NCBI GenBank assembly: GCA_023411405.1
Contig: JAEYOU010000289.1
Span: forward strand, 1 to 20,173
Length of the DNA: 20,173 nt
Origin: Pseudomonadota bacterium
GTDB lineage: Bacteria > Myxococcota > Myxococcia > Myxococcales > Anaeromyxobacteraceae
Direction: 5' to 3'
The position numbers were made by a program, and so were the translations under genes. The notes beneath the pieces are model-generated. The model did no database searches. It saw nothing but the letters and a program-made list of their open reading frames with translations, and had not been told where the DNA came from. This document shows, piece after piece, positions 1 through 9,910 of this stretch (within the stretch, counting starts at the first letter, position 1; the number at the start of each line of letters is the position of its first letter).

Positions 1-1
1 G

Positions 2-349
2 ATGACGGGCGTGCACCTGCCCGGCGGACGGAGCGCGATCGGCGCGCTCCTCCCCGGGTCGCGGGTGGTGCGCCATCGCCTGACGCCGGCCGAGCAGGCG
101 AAGAAGCGGGCCATGCTCGAGCGCTACGCCTCGCAGCGCGAGGCGCTGGCGCCGCTCCGGGTCGAGGAGGAGCACTTCCGGCTGGCGGGCCCGCTGTCCC
201 CGTGGGCGCGGCCGCACTCCGGCGCGCTGCGCTACGAGCTCTGCGGGTGGACGACGTTCGAGGAGTTCCGGACCGCCGCGATCCTCGGGCTCCGCGCGCT
301 CGGCATCGGGGAGGGCGAGGACGCGCCCGCGCTGGCGCGCCCCTGGTGA
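2..349 (+). CDS. C-terminal part of a probable PIG-L/LmbE-family deacetylase (5' end outside window)
   Basis: The reading frame is open from the first bases to a TGA at 347-349, so this is most likely the tail of a longer gene; the ATG at position 2 is probably an internal methionine. The visible 115 residues contain a segment of the form LTPAEQAKKRAMLERYASQ, which resembles the conserved K-x-x-A-x-x-x-Y-x-S-Q helix near the C-terminus of PIG-L/LmbE zinc-dependent N-deacetylases, followed by an aromatic-rich tail (ALRYELCGWTTFEEFR). The family's diagnostic metal motif (PHPDD-type, near the N-terminus) would lie upstream, so the call rests on the tail alone. If correct, the enzyme removes an acetyl group from an N-acetylglucosamine-type sugar or a related conjugate. 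It converges on the lipoprotein gene at 420-1976, with a hairpin between them. A glycosyltransferase or unrelated protein tail is not excluded. Confidence 0.5.
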   Translation: MTGVHLPGGRSAIGALLPGSRVVRHRLTPAEQAKKRAMLERYASQREALAPLRVEEEHFRLAGPLSPWARPHSGALRYELCGWTTFEEFRTAAILGLRALGIGEGEDAPALARPW

Positions 350-393
350 CGCCGCGCGCGGTCGCGGCGCCCCACGCCGCGTCCAGCGCCGAG

Positions 394-409
394 GACCGGG
401 CGGCCGGTC
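394..409. terminator. Candidate bidirectional terminator hairpin
   Basis: A perfect 6-bp inverted repeat (GACCGG / CCGGTC) with a 4-base loop lies in the 70-bp gap between two convergent genes. There is no T-run on either side, as is common at this GC content. Position and symmetry are the only evidence. Confidence 0.4.
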
Positions 410-419
410 GGGCAGGGCG

Positions 420-1976
420 TCAGCGCAGGACCGTCTCGGTCGTCGTGAGGGCCGGGGAAACGCAGCGCAGGGTGAGCGTGCCCGCCGCGGCCTCGCCGGT
501 GACGAAGCAGGCCTCCCCGCGCGAGAGGAAGGCGTCGTCCCCGCGCGGCAGGTGGCTCGCGGTCACCCGCGTCGCGGCGGCGAGGACGGTCCCCGCGCCG
601 TCGATCCGCATCGCGTAGGTCCCGTCGAAGCTCTGCGCCCCGCGGGCCGCGCCGGTCCACCGCTCCCAGAGCACGAGGAACTGGCCGTCCCCGAGCGCCA
701 CCAGCTTCGGCCGCTCGGCGTGCTGGGTGTTCCCGGCGCCGGCGTAGTCGGTGAGCCACTGCAAGCGGTTCGTGCGTGCGGCCCCGCTCGAGGTGACCGC
801 GAACGGTACGCCGAAGCCGGCGTCGATCGCGCCGCCGGGCGCGCCCGAGGCGAAGTCCGGCGACGTGCGCACCAGGGCGAGGTCGCGCGAGCCGTTGACG
901 AGCGCGGCGTCGGTCACGGCGCGCTCGGTGGCGAGGAGGAGGAGGAAGCCGCCGTTCCCGGTCGTCGCGTCGGTGCGCGCGAGGTCGCCGAGCCGCGTGA
1001 ACGTGTTGTTCGCGCCGAGGGTACCCTTCACGTGGAAGAGCGGAAAGCCCGAGCCGGCCGCGCCGCCGCGGACGCGCGACGCGATCACCTGGCGCGGGTA
1101 GGCGTCGCCCAGGTGGACCTCGTAGAGGTCGGTCCCTTCGACCAGGTACCGCTGATCGAAGGAGTGACTCACCCAGATCCCGCTGGTGCGGCTGACGGCC
1201 CCCGTGGTCGCGTCGAGGGAGGTGCTGATCGCCTTCTGATGGCGGGCCTTCACGCCGTCGTCGTACGTCGTGTTGATGCCGTGGACGAGGGCGAGCTGAC
1301 CGCCCGCGAGCGCCAGCCGCGCGCTCGAGGCGACGCCGGGGTTGATGAGCGGCTCCGCGTCCCCGTCGAACCGCGCGCGCGCCAGGTCCAGATCGACGTC
1401 GAAGACGACCGCGCCGCTCCGGTCAGCGCGATAGACCCGCACCACGTCGGCGCGGTGCTGGCCCGGCGGCGGGTAGCGCGGGTCGACCGAGGCGTCCTCG
1501 GTGGCGGTGGCGTAGTAGAAGCCGCCGTCGGGCGCGGCGGTGAAGCCGAGGAGGAGGCCGAGCGTCGGCGCCTCGAAGGCCGCGGTCAGGACCGGTCCGG
1601 CGCCGGCGTGCGTGAAGCGCAGGATGAAGGTCCGGGCGCGGGCCGGGTCGTCGTACGACTGGAGCGCGACGTCGAACCCGGCCGCGCCGGGCGACACCAC
1701 GATCTCGGGGAGCTTGCCGTACTGCGGATCCCAGTCGCCGGGACCGACCAGGTCCCGGCGGTTCACGTCGAACGGGACGAGGCCGAGGTCGCGCACCGCG
1801 GCGGCGGTCCTCGGGACGAACGCGCCGGGCGTCCCTCCGGGTGCTCCGCTCCCGGTGGAGGCGCCGCCGCAAGCGGCGGCACAGAGGAGCGCGGCGAGCC
1901 ATGGGGCGGAGCGGCGGTCGAGGGGAGGGGAGCCCGGCGGGACGGAGCGGCGAGGCGCGGTAGGGCGAGTGGGCAT
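420..1976 (-). CDS. Predicted lipoprotein of unknown function, beta-rich
   Basis: The protein has 518 residues if it starts at the ATG at 1976, which has a GAGG Shine-Dalgarno-like element six bases upstream. The open frame continues further but would run into the divergent kinase gene. The N-terminus is basic and proline-rich, then hydrophobic (PWLAALLCAAAC), with Cys36 as the likely lipidated residue. The mature part is rich in short beta-type segments with repeated patterns such as L-A-L-x-G-G-Q-L-A-L-V and L-V-A-L-G-D-G-Q-F-L-V-L-W, which suggest a beta-propeller-like fold. I recognise no enzyme motif, and such myxobacterial surface lipoproteins are usually annotated as hypothetical. It is divergent from the hybrid histidine kinase across a 253-bp gap, so shared control is possible but not shown. 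Confidence 0.75.
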   Translation of the reverse strand: MPTRPTAPRRSVPPGSPPLDRRSAPWLAALLCAAACGGASTGSGAPGGTPGAFVPRTAAAVRDLGLVPFDVNRRDLVGPGDWDPQYGKLPEIVVSPGAAGFDVALQSYDDPARARTFILRFTHAGAGPVLTAAFEAPTLGLLLGFTAAPDGGFYYATATEDASVDPRYPPPGQHRADVVRVYRADRSGAVVFDVDLDLARARFDGDAEPLINPGVASSARLALAGGQLALVHGINTTYDDGVKARHQKAISTSLDATTGAVSRTSGIWVSHSFDQRYLVEGTDLYEVHLGDAYPRQVIASRVRGGAAGSGFPLFHVKGTLGANNTFTRLGDLARTDATTGNGGFLLLLATERAVTDAALVNGSRDLALVRTSPDFASGAPGGAIDAGFGVPFAVTSSGAARTNRLQWLTDYAGAGNTQHAERPKLVALGDGQFLVLWERWTGAARGAQSFDGTYAMRIDGAGTVLAAATRVTASHLPRGDDAFLSRGEACFVTGEAAAGTLTLRCVSPALTTTETVLR

Positions 1977-2229
1977 GGATCGCCTCGGGAGGAGAGCTCC
2001 TTCGAGGAGACGAGCGAGCTCGGCACCGCATCGTACCGCGGACCGTGTACCCTGCGGGGGCTCGGGAGCTCGGACGAGCGCGCCACCGCTGGGGTCGCCT
2101 CGTCGTCGTACCGGTCGCGATGCCGTCGTGCGCGGACCTGCGGTCGAGGTTCGGGCTCCCTCGCACGGAGCGTCCGGGGTCGGAACGCCCCACCCGCGCT
2201 CCGCGCCAGGCAAGCTAAGATGCCCTCCG

Positions 2230-4605
<2,376 letters not shown>

Positions 4606-4610
4606 CCCGG

Positions 4611-5582
4611 CTACCGCGCGGCGTCCGCCGCGAACAGCCGCGCGACCAGCGCGGCGATCTCCTCGCGCCGCTCCGGCGGGGTCCGGGCGAGGATCCCGTG
4701 CTGCTGGAGGACGGCGATGAGCTTCGCCGGGACGACGCCCTCGCCGCCGACGATCTCCACGTGCCCGGCCCGGACCACCTCGACCGCGAGCCGCGGATCG
4801 GCGTCCACGGCCGTGTTCTCCTGCTCGCCGACGCTGAAGACGTAGTCGTCCTCGCGGCAGGCGCCGTCGTCGCCACGCCGCCGGCAGCTCCCCCGCTCGT
4901 CGGTGACCACCTTGAGCGCGACCCGCACCTCCGGGCCGAGCGTGCCCGGGTGGCGCGTCATGGCGGAGCCCGGCGGGATCTCGGTCCAGTTGCTCCCGGC
5001 CACGACCTGGCAGACGAGGGCGGTGATCCCGAGCGTGGCCCAGTGGAGCCACCGGGCGCCGCAGTGCGAGGAGGCGCGGATCCCGCCGAAGGGCGACGAG
5101 ACGGTGAAGAGCCGGTAGGTGAACCCACCCGCGGCGCGGAGCGGGTCGGCGCGCTCGGCGACCAGCGCCCGCCGGGCCACCAGCCCACCCTGGCTGTGCG
5201 CGAGCACGGTGAGCTGGCCGGGCCGGAGCTTCGCCTGGAGCGCCTCGAGCGCCTGGACCAGCTCCCCCGCGGTGTCGTCGATGCTCCGGCGGTGATCGTA
5301 GTTGAAGCAGGCGGTCTGCTGGCCGTGGGCCTCGAACACCTGGGCGAGCTCGCGGAACCGCCCGCCGGAGTCCTTGCAGCCGTGGACGAACAAGGTGAGC
5401 GGGCGGTCGGGATCGAGGCCCAGCCGGCCGGCGCCCCCGGGCGTGCACGCGTCGAGCCCGGCGATGCGGGCGCCGGGATCTCCGGGGCCGACCTTCACCA
5501 CGGCGGCCGGCCGGACGGCGCCGGCGCACGCGGGCAGGAGGAGCGCGAGCAGGAGTCCCCAGGTCGGTCGAGGCGAGGCCAT
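4611..5582 (-). CDS. Lipase/esterase-like alpha/beta-hydrolase lipoprotein
   Basis: The 323-residue protein begins with a lipoprotein signal (LLLALLLPAC, lipidated Cys19), so it is probably anchored in a membrane and acts in the periplasm or at the outer membrane. The hydrolase core shows an oxyanion-type strand (TLFVHGC, about 63-69), the nucleophile elbow AHSQGG with Ser130, and a late His274 in a GHVEIVGG segment, fitting a Ser-His-Asp triad for ester or lipid hydrolysis. The acidic member is probably among residues 246-262 (DDYVFS to AVDADP) but I cannot fix it. Several extra cysteines (46, 69, 92, 174, 191, 233, 242) suggest disulfides in an exported protein. An in-frame TGA lies 11 codons upstream with no other usual start codon in between, which supports the ATG. 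The substrate is unknown. It lies 63 bp downstream of the methyltransferase on the same strand and may be co-transcribed. Confidence 0.83.
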   Translation of the reverse strand: MASPRPTWGLLLALLLPACAGAVRPAAVVKVGPGDPGARIAGLDACTPGGAGRLGLDPDRPLTLFVHGCKDSGGRFRELAQVFEAHGQQTACFNYDHRRSIDDTAGELVQALEALQAKLRPGQLTVLAHSQGGLVARRALVAERADPLRAAGGFTYRLFTVSSPFGGIRASSHCGARWLHWATLGITALVCQVVAGSNWTEIPPGSAMTRHPGTLGPEVRVALKVVTDERGSCRRRGDDGACREDDYVFSVGEQENTAVDADPRLAVEVVRAGHVEIVGGEGVVPAKLIAVLQQHGILARTPPERREEIAALVARLFAADAAR

Positions 5583-5645
5583 CGACGCCCAGCGTAGCCT
5601 CGATCGGGTCGATCACTCCACCTCCTGCGCTCCTCGGCGAGGCGC

Positions 5646-7109
5646 TCACCGGACCCGCCCCACGAACAGGACGCGGTGCGGCTCGTCCACGCCGGCGATC
5701 CGGTGCGACTCGAGCACGCGGCGCTCGACCAGGTCGAACTGGCGCCGGAACCCCTGCTCGAACCACGGCGTCGTGTACCACGCCGGCACGGGCGGCTTGC
5801 GCTCGGGATCCCCGCCCCACAGCCCGAGCGGCATGAACTCCACGAGGACGAGCCGGCGTGCGTAGCCGCCGATCCGCTCCAGGACCTCGGAGAGCTTGTG
5901 ACCCTGCGCGAGCAGCAGGTGATGGGTCACGGCGAGCGCCATCGCCACGTCCGACCGGAACACGCGCGGCGCGTCCGGGTACATGGGGAGCATGAAGTTG
6001 AGCAGGTAGGACTCGAAGCCGAGCCGGGGCTCGCGCCGGAGGAGGGCGTACGACTTCTCGATGGCCACCGGATCGTTGTCGGTGTTGACGCACCGGAGGG
6101 AGGGGTTCCTCGCGGCGACGATGGCGGACGCGAGCCCCACGTTCCCGGCGAGGTCCAGGCACGTGCGCGCCTCCGGGGCGTGCCGCGCCACCAGCTCGGC
6201 GAGCTGGAAGAAGCGCCCGAAGCGGTTGCCGGGGTGCGGGGCCAAATCGGCGAGGACCGAGGCGTCGCCCTCCTGGTACGCGCCCCACGACGTCTGGAGC
6301 GCGGGGGCGGAGGCGCAGGTCCGGGCGATCCACTGTGCGTCGATCCGCTCGTCCGAGAACGACGCGGGCGTCTCGCCCGCCAGGGCGAGGAAGCGCTCGA
6401 AGAGGATCGTCCGGCGGAACTCCTTCTTCGCGATCTTGAGGCTGCGCGCCGCCATCAGGATCGCGTAGCCCTCCAGCTGCTCGCCGCGGGCGAGGAACGC
6501 GAGGGGGACGGCGGTCTCGTTCACGAACTCGGCCCGCGCCGGCCAGCCCTCCTGCCGGCGGCCGATGCTGCCCAGGTCCACCCAGCGGGGCCGGCTCCGG
6601 TCGAAGCACACGTTGTACGGGTGCGCGTCGCGGAGCGTGAAGCCGAAGCGGTTGCACAGCCGCTCGGTCTCCAGGATCGCCAGCGCCGCGTCGCGCAGCA
6701 TCGAGGCAGTCCACTCCGTGGGCCGCGCGGGGGTGAGCCGCCGGTGCCGCAGGACCCAGCCGAACCCGCCCGCGACGAGCTCCGTCGGCTCCGTCTCGAC
6801 CAGGAGTCCGGCGTCCACGAGCGCGGCCACGAGCCCGGAAGCGAAGAGCTCCCGGACCCACGCGACCTGGTGCGGGTAGATGCCCCGGTAGACCTCGCCT
6901 CTCCACAGGAACGGCCGGCCGACGTCGTCGAGGGTCGTGAAGCCGAGGAACTCGATCTCGGCGGCCGGGATCGCTCGCCGCCGCGCCTGCACCGAAGCCG
7001 AGAGCGCGCGGAGGGCGCGCCGGCCGAGGAGCCGCGCGTGCAGGAGCGGGGTTCGCGGCGCCGGGGGCGCTGAGGCGGCGGGGCTGCTCGGGTCGAGGGC
7101 GGGAGCCAT
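5646..7109 (-). CDS. Class I SAM-dependent methyltransferase with kinase-like N-terminal region
   Basis: This 487-residue protein has two parts. The C-terminal half is a class I methyltransferase: motif I CLDLAGNVGLAS (317-328, Asp319) for SAM binding, then CVNTDNDPVAI (340-350), with an acidic residue after the second strand. The N-terminal half (about 50-240) carries a segment LRDAHPYNVCFD (159-170) and WVDLGS (176-181), which looks like the catalytic loop (D-x-H-P-x-N) and metal-binding D-x-G of aminoglycoside-phosphotransferase/protein-kinase folds. The overall pattern (FLWRGEVYRGIYP, long spacer, then SAM domain) recalls a family sometimes annotated as NoeA-like nodulation methyltransferases; I give this from memory. 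The ATG at 7109 was chosen because longer alternatives enter the leader of the divergent gene; no good Shine-Dalgarno is visible, so the start is uncertain. The substrate is unknown. Confidence 0.83.
   Translation of the reverse strand: MAPALDPSSPAASAPPAPRTPLLHARLLGRRALRALSASVQARRRAIPAAEIEFLGFTTLDDVGRPFLWRGEVYRGIYPHQVAWVRELFASGLVAALVDAGLLVETEPTELVAGGFGWVLRHRRLTPARPTEWTASMLRDAALAILETERLCNRFGFTLRDAHPYNVCFDRSRPRWVDLGSIGRRQEGWPARAEFVNETAVPLAFLARGEQLEGYAILMAARSLKIAKKEFRRTILFERFLALAGETPASFSDERIDAQWIARTCASAPALQTSWGAYQEGDASVLADLAPHPGNRFGRFFQLAELVARHAPEARTCLDLAGNVGLASAIVAARNPSLRCVNTDNDPVAIEKSYALLRREPRLGFESYLLNFMLPMYPDAPRVFRSDVAMALAVTHHLLLAQGHKLSEVLERIGGYARRLVLVEFMPLGLWGGDPERKPPVPAWYTTPWFEQGFRRQFDLVERRVLESHRIAGVDEPHRVLFVGRVR
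6537..6560. repeat. Copy 1 of a 24-base exact repeat (inside the methyltransferase gene)
   Basis: These 24 bases occur again, in the same orientation, at 9184-9207 in the intergenic region after the GH12-like gene; after one mismatch a further five bases (CCGAT) also match. Here they encode part of IGRRQEGWPA, just after the D-L-G motif of the kinase-like region. Confidence 0.85.
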
Positions 7110-7209
7110 CCGGCTGGTCTGGGGGACGAGAAGCGCGGGGGCGAGGGCGCGAGGGGGCGATCCCCCTTGCGAGCGTTCGGTCACGTACCCGGACGGCGAA
7201 AGTGCTTGC

Positions 7210-7289
7210 CAGCGCCGGTCACCGGCTGACACCCTTCGGGGTAGCAACCGACAGGGCGGGTTCGTCCGTAAGCGCCGGCCATCCCGGCG
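7210..7289 (+). promoter_or_regulatory. Candidate structured 5' leader with serial hairpins upstream of the GH12-like gene
   Basis: Four potential stem-loops follow one another before the Shine-Dalgarno at 7308-7314: CCGGT/ACCGG around a single base at 7220 (the loop must open further in RNA); ACCC-TTCG-GGGT (7231-7242); CGGG-TTCG-TCCG (7257-7268, one G-U pair); and CGCCGG/CCGGCG with a 5-base loop (7273-7289). Two loops are of the stable UUCG type. No known riboswitch core is recognisable. The hairpins could regulate translation or mRNA stability, or could be chance at this GC content. No convincing -35/-10 pair is visible in the 211-bp divergent gap (7110-7320). Confidence 0.35.
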
Positions 7290-7320
7290 ACAAACACACC
7301 AGGCATTGGGGAGGGTACCC

Positions 7321-9150
7321 ATGATCGGCAGAACCAGGAAGCGCGTCGCCATCGCGGCGGCAGCGTGCGCGCTCACGATGGCATGTGGCAGTGGTGGCGG
7401 CGGCGGCGGCGGCGCTCGGACCTGCGAGACCCCGGGCGGCAAGCTCACCCTCGGCGAGTACGAGGTCCAGAACAACACCTACGTCAACACGGAGGCCACT
7501 CTCCCCGCGCACCCGGAGACGGACTTCACCCAGTGCGCGAGCCTCGGCGCCGGCAGCACGGCGAGGACGGTCGATGCGTCCTGGACGTGGAGCTGGCCGC
7601 ACCAGAGCGATCCCGAGGAGCAGATCGTGCGCGCGACGCCCTCGATCATCTACGGCTTCAACCCCTGGAACGCGGGGAGCACGACGCCCAACCTGCCCCG
7701 CAGGGTGAGCGAAGTTCAGTCGCTCCAGGTGGACGCGGAGTCCGTCGACCAGACCGTGAGCGACGGCTCGGTGGGCCGCGTCGCGGTCATCGTCTACCTC
7801 ACCGAGTCCAACGTGAAGCCGGTGGGGGAGAACGCGCTGGACATCCGCGGGACGATCAGCGTGTTCGTCAACGACTATCCGGCCCGCGCAGGCTCCGGGA
7901 CAACCGTCCAGATCGGTGGCGTGGTCTACGACGTGTTCGTGAGCGGCTCGGCGGTGCTCTATTTCCGCCGGCCCGATGTCGATACGCCGGTGACCGCGCT
8001 CCACCTCGACGTCGCCGAGTTCCTGGCGGACAGCGTGGGTCGGGGCGTGCACCAGCCGACGTGGTGGGTCGCCTCGGTCTCGACTGGCCCGATCGTGCAC
8101 GAGGGCACCGGCTCGCTCGGGCTCGAGGACTACAAGGTCACGTTCCGGGCAGGGTCGCTGCCCATCCGGGGAACGCTCACCGTCACGACAGCGGGGACAG
8201 GCAGCGGCACGGTCACGTCGAGGCCGGCCGGGATCGACTGCGGCCCGACGTGCAGCGCGAGCTTCACGGCCGGCACCGCGGTCACCCTGACCGCGTCGGC
8301 GGACGAGGGCTCCACCTTCGCCGGGTGGAGCGGCGCGTGCACGGGGAGCGGGGCGTGCACCGTCACGATCGACGACGAGACGGCCGTGGTCGCCACGTTC
8401 GACCGCACCGCGAGCGACACCGCGACCTGCGCGCCCGGCGGGACGCTCACGCACGGGGAGTACCTGCTCGAGAACGGCACGTACGGCAACGAGCAGTCGC
8501 CGAGCCCGATCTCCAACTTTACCCAGTGCGCGACGCTCGAGGCGGGGACGGCGGCGGGGGCCGTGAACGCCTCCCTGGAGTGGTCGTGGCCGCAGACTGC
8601 GAATCCGACCGTCCGCGCGACCCCCGCCCTCGTGTACGGGTTCAAGCCGTGGAGCCCCGCCAGCACGACGGCAAACCTCCCCGCCCTGCTCGGCGACGTC
8701 GGGGCGCTGACGATCGACGCCGGCGTCGAGCAGGAGGTCGGGACGGATCAGGTCAGCCTCGTGGTGGTCACGGTCTGGCTCACCTCGTCGAACGCGAAGG
8801 CGCAAGGGGAGACCGTCCTCCCGATCGTGGGGAGCCTCAACATCTTCCTGAACTCCTACGGCTCGAGCGGCACCGGGCCGACCCCGGTCACCATCGACGG
8901 GGTCGACTACGACCTGTTCCGGAGCGGGACGTCGACCACGCTCAACTACTGGCGCCGGAACGGCCAGAGCACGCCGATCACGGAGCTGCACCTCGACGTG
9001 GCGAAGTTCCTCGCGGACGGCCAGAGCCGAGGCGTGTTCGACCCGGCCTGGTGGGTGGCCTCGGTCGAGACCGCCACGTGGCTGACGGAGGGCACGGGCA
9101 GCCTCGGGCTCACCGATTACGCGGTGGGCTTCCAGCCTGCGGAGCAGTGA
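7321..9150 (+). CDS. Lipoprotein with two GH12-like domains flanking an InlB-type B-repeat; probably non-catalytic
   Basis: The 609-residue product starts at an ATG preceded by GGGGAGGG (7308-7314). Its signal sequence ends in LTMAC (Cys22, with a non-standard Thr at -3), followed by a run of seven glycines. Residues about 43-276 and 376-605 are homologous halves sharing GEY-x-x-x-N-x-T-Y, TQCA, W-S-W, VRATP-x-x-x-YGF-x-PW, YD-x-F-x-SG, LHLDVA-x-FLAD and WWVASV. This order resembles glycoside hydrolase family 12 (beta-1,4-glucanase/xyloglucanase). Between them, about 284-361, is a B-repeat-like module (GTGSGTV, CGPTC, FAGWSGAC). Aligned by eye with bacterial GH12, the nucleophile position is Thr178 and Ser505, and the acid/base position is Ile258 and Trp587, so neither domain has the catalytic Glu pair. 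I infer a surface carbohydrate-binding or structural role. GH12 assignment is by pattern only; an unrelated jelly-roll family is possible. Confidence 0.85.
   Translation: MIGRTRKRVAIAAAACALTMACGSGGGGGGGARTCETPGGKLTLGEYEVQNNTYVNTEATLPAHPETDFTQCASLGAGSTARTVDASWTWSWPHQSDPEEQIVRATPSIIYGFNPWNAGSTTPNLPRRVSEVQSLQVDAESVDQTVSDGSVGRVAVIVYLTESNVKPVGENALDIRGTISVFVNDYPARAGSGTTVQIGGVVYDVFVSGSAVLYFRRPDVDTPVTALHLDVAEFLADSVGRGVHQPTWWVASVSTGPIVHEGTGSLGLEDYKVTFRAGSLPIRGTLTVTTAGTGSGTVTSRPAGIDCGPTCSASFTAGTAVTLTASADEGSTFAGWSGACTGSGACTVTIDDETAVVATFDRTASDTATCAPGGTLTHGEYLLENGTYGNEQSPSPISNFTQCATLEAGTAAGAVNASLEWSWPQTANPTVRATPALVYGFKPWSPASTTANLPALLGDVGALTIDAGVEQEVGTDQVSLVVVTVWLTSSNAKAQGETVLPIVGSLNIFLNSYGSSGTGPTPVTIDGVDYDLFRSGTSTTLNYWRRNGQSTPITELHLDVAKFLADGQSRGVFDPAWWVASVETATWLTEGTGSLGLTDYAVGFQPAEQ
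7396..7413 (+). repeat. Six tandem GGC trinucleotides
   Basis: Six uninterrupted GGC units encode Gly26-Gly31, the flexible linker directly after the lipidated cysteine of the GH12-like lipoprotein. Slippage would change linker length in whole codons without breaking the frame. Confidence 0.9.
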
Positions 9151-9159
9151 CGGTCCCCG

Positions 9160-9191
9160 GGCCGGCGGGCCAGCAGAAGGGCCCGCCGGCC
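9160..9191. terminator. Strong 12-bp stem hairpin, terminator of the GH12-like gene
   Basis: Ten bases after the TGA at 9148-9150 lies a perfect 12-bp inverted repeat (GGCCGGCGGGCC / GGCCCGCCGGCC) with an 8-base loop. No T-run follows. It is the strongest hairpin I found in the window, and its right arm overlaps the start of the 24-base repeat copy at 9184. Confidence 0.7.
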
Positions 9192-9207
9192 AGCCCTCCT
9201 GCCGGCG
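9184..9207. repeat. Copy 2 of the 24-base exact repeat (intergenic)
   Basis: This is the direct copy of 6537-6560. Here it is non-coding, sits on the right arm of the terminator hairpin and extends beyond it; after a single G/T difference the next five bases also match. The matching bases upstream (GGCCCGC) differ only by a two-base gap. Confidence 0.85.
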
Positions 9208-9285
9208 TCCGATCCAGCCACGGCCCCCACCGACACGTGCTTTGGGGCTATGCTCTCGCCTCGACCAACAGGGAGGCGCACCGCC

Positions 9286-9891
9286 ATGTCGATCATCTGG
9301 ACCCGCAGCTCGTGGCTCGCCGCCCTGCTCACCCTGGGGCTCGCGCTCGCCTGCACCGACGCCAACAAGGTCCCCGCCGAGGCCGCCCTCCAGACCGCGG
9401 AGGCTGCGGTCGCCTCGCTCGGCGACGTGGGGATGAAGTACGTCCCGGAGCAGACGCAGGAGCTCCAGAGGTCCCTGGCCGGCGCGAAGGAGCTGGCCGC
9501 CAGGAAGGACTACAAAGGCGCCCTGGCTGCCGCGGCGCCCATCCCGGACAGGGCCAAGCAGGTCCTCGCGGCCGCCAACGCGAAGCAGGACGAGCTGCAC
9601 AAGCACGAGGCGCTGACCAGGACCTTCCGCGAGCTCTCCGCGCCGATCCCCAACATGCTCGCGATGCTGAAGAGCCGGCTCGAGATCCTCTCCCAGTCGA
9701 AGAAGCTCCCGGCCGGCATGACCAAGGCGAGCCTCGAGGTGGTACAGGCAGGCACGGCCGAGCTCGAGTCCCGCCTCGGCGCCATGCAGGCACAGGCCAA
9801 GGGCGGCGATCTCGAGGGCGCCATCGCCAAGGCCGGCGAGCTCAACGCCAAGGGGACGGAGCTCCTGCGGTCGATCGGCATGGCGCAGTAG
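9286..9891 (+). CDS. Small helical lipoprotein of unknown function
   Basis: The 201-residue protein starts at an ATG with a clear GGGAGG Shine-Dalgarno nine bases upstream (9271-9276); a longer frame from 9250 lacks one. The N-terminus is a hydrophobic signal ending in LALAC, with Cys23 the likely lipid anchor. The rest is almost wholly alpha-helical and rich in Ala, Glu, Lys, Gln and Leu (for example AEAALQTAEAAVASLG and ELAARKDYKGALAAAAPIP), predicting a helical bundle or coiled coil of tetratricopeptide-like hairpins. No catalytic motif is visible and I do not recognise the family. It follows the GH12-like gene by 135 bp with a strong hairpin between, so it is probably a separate unit; a TATGCT at 9249-9254 could be a -10 box, but no good -35 matches it. 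Confidence 0.85.
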   Translation: MSIIWTRSSWLAALLTLGLALACTDANKVPAEAALQTAEAAVASLGDVGMKYVPEQTQELQRSLAGAKELAARKDYKGALAAAAPIPDRAKQVLAAANAKQDELHKHEALTRTFRELSAPIPNMLAMLKSRLEILSQSKKLPAGMTKASLEVVQAGTAELESRLGAMQAQAKGGDLEGAIAKAGELNAKGTELLRSIGMAQ

Positions 9892-9910
9892 CCGGCCGCG
9901 GCCGCCTGCC

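Noticed and set aside
5614..5626. A strong AGGAGG followed four bases later by GTG, minus strand, upstream of the hydrolase gene
   Set aside because: The GTG opens a frame that does not match the hydrolase and encodes only shadow sequence. The Shine-Dalgarno-like stretch is 38 bases or more from the true ATG, so it is probably coincidental.
7199..7215. A sigma-54-like TGGCA...TTCGC element on the minus strand ahead of the methyltransferase
   Set aside because: The GC of the -12 element is displaced by one base from the required spacing and the sequence match is partial.
7240..7290. A c-di-GMP (GEMM) riboswitch
   Set aside because: Only a loose resemblance to the 3' conserved block is present; the GGCAAACC-type block and the tetraloop receptor are missing.
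9184..9215. A broken fragment of a second methyltransferase gene
   Set aside because: The match to the methyltransferase covers only about ten codons, with no flanking homology on either side, so it is better described as a short repeat.
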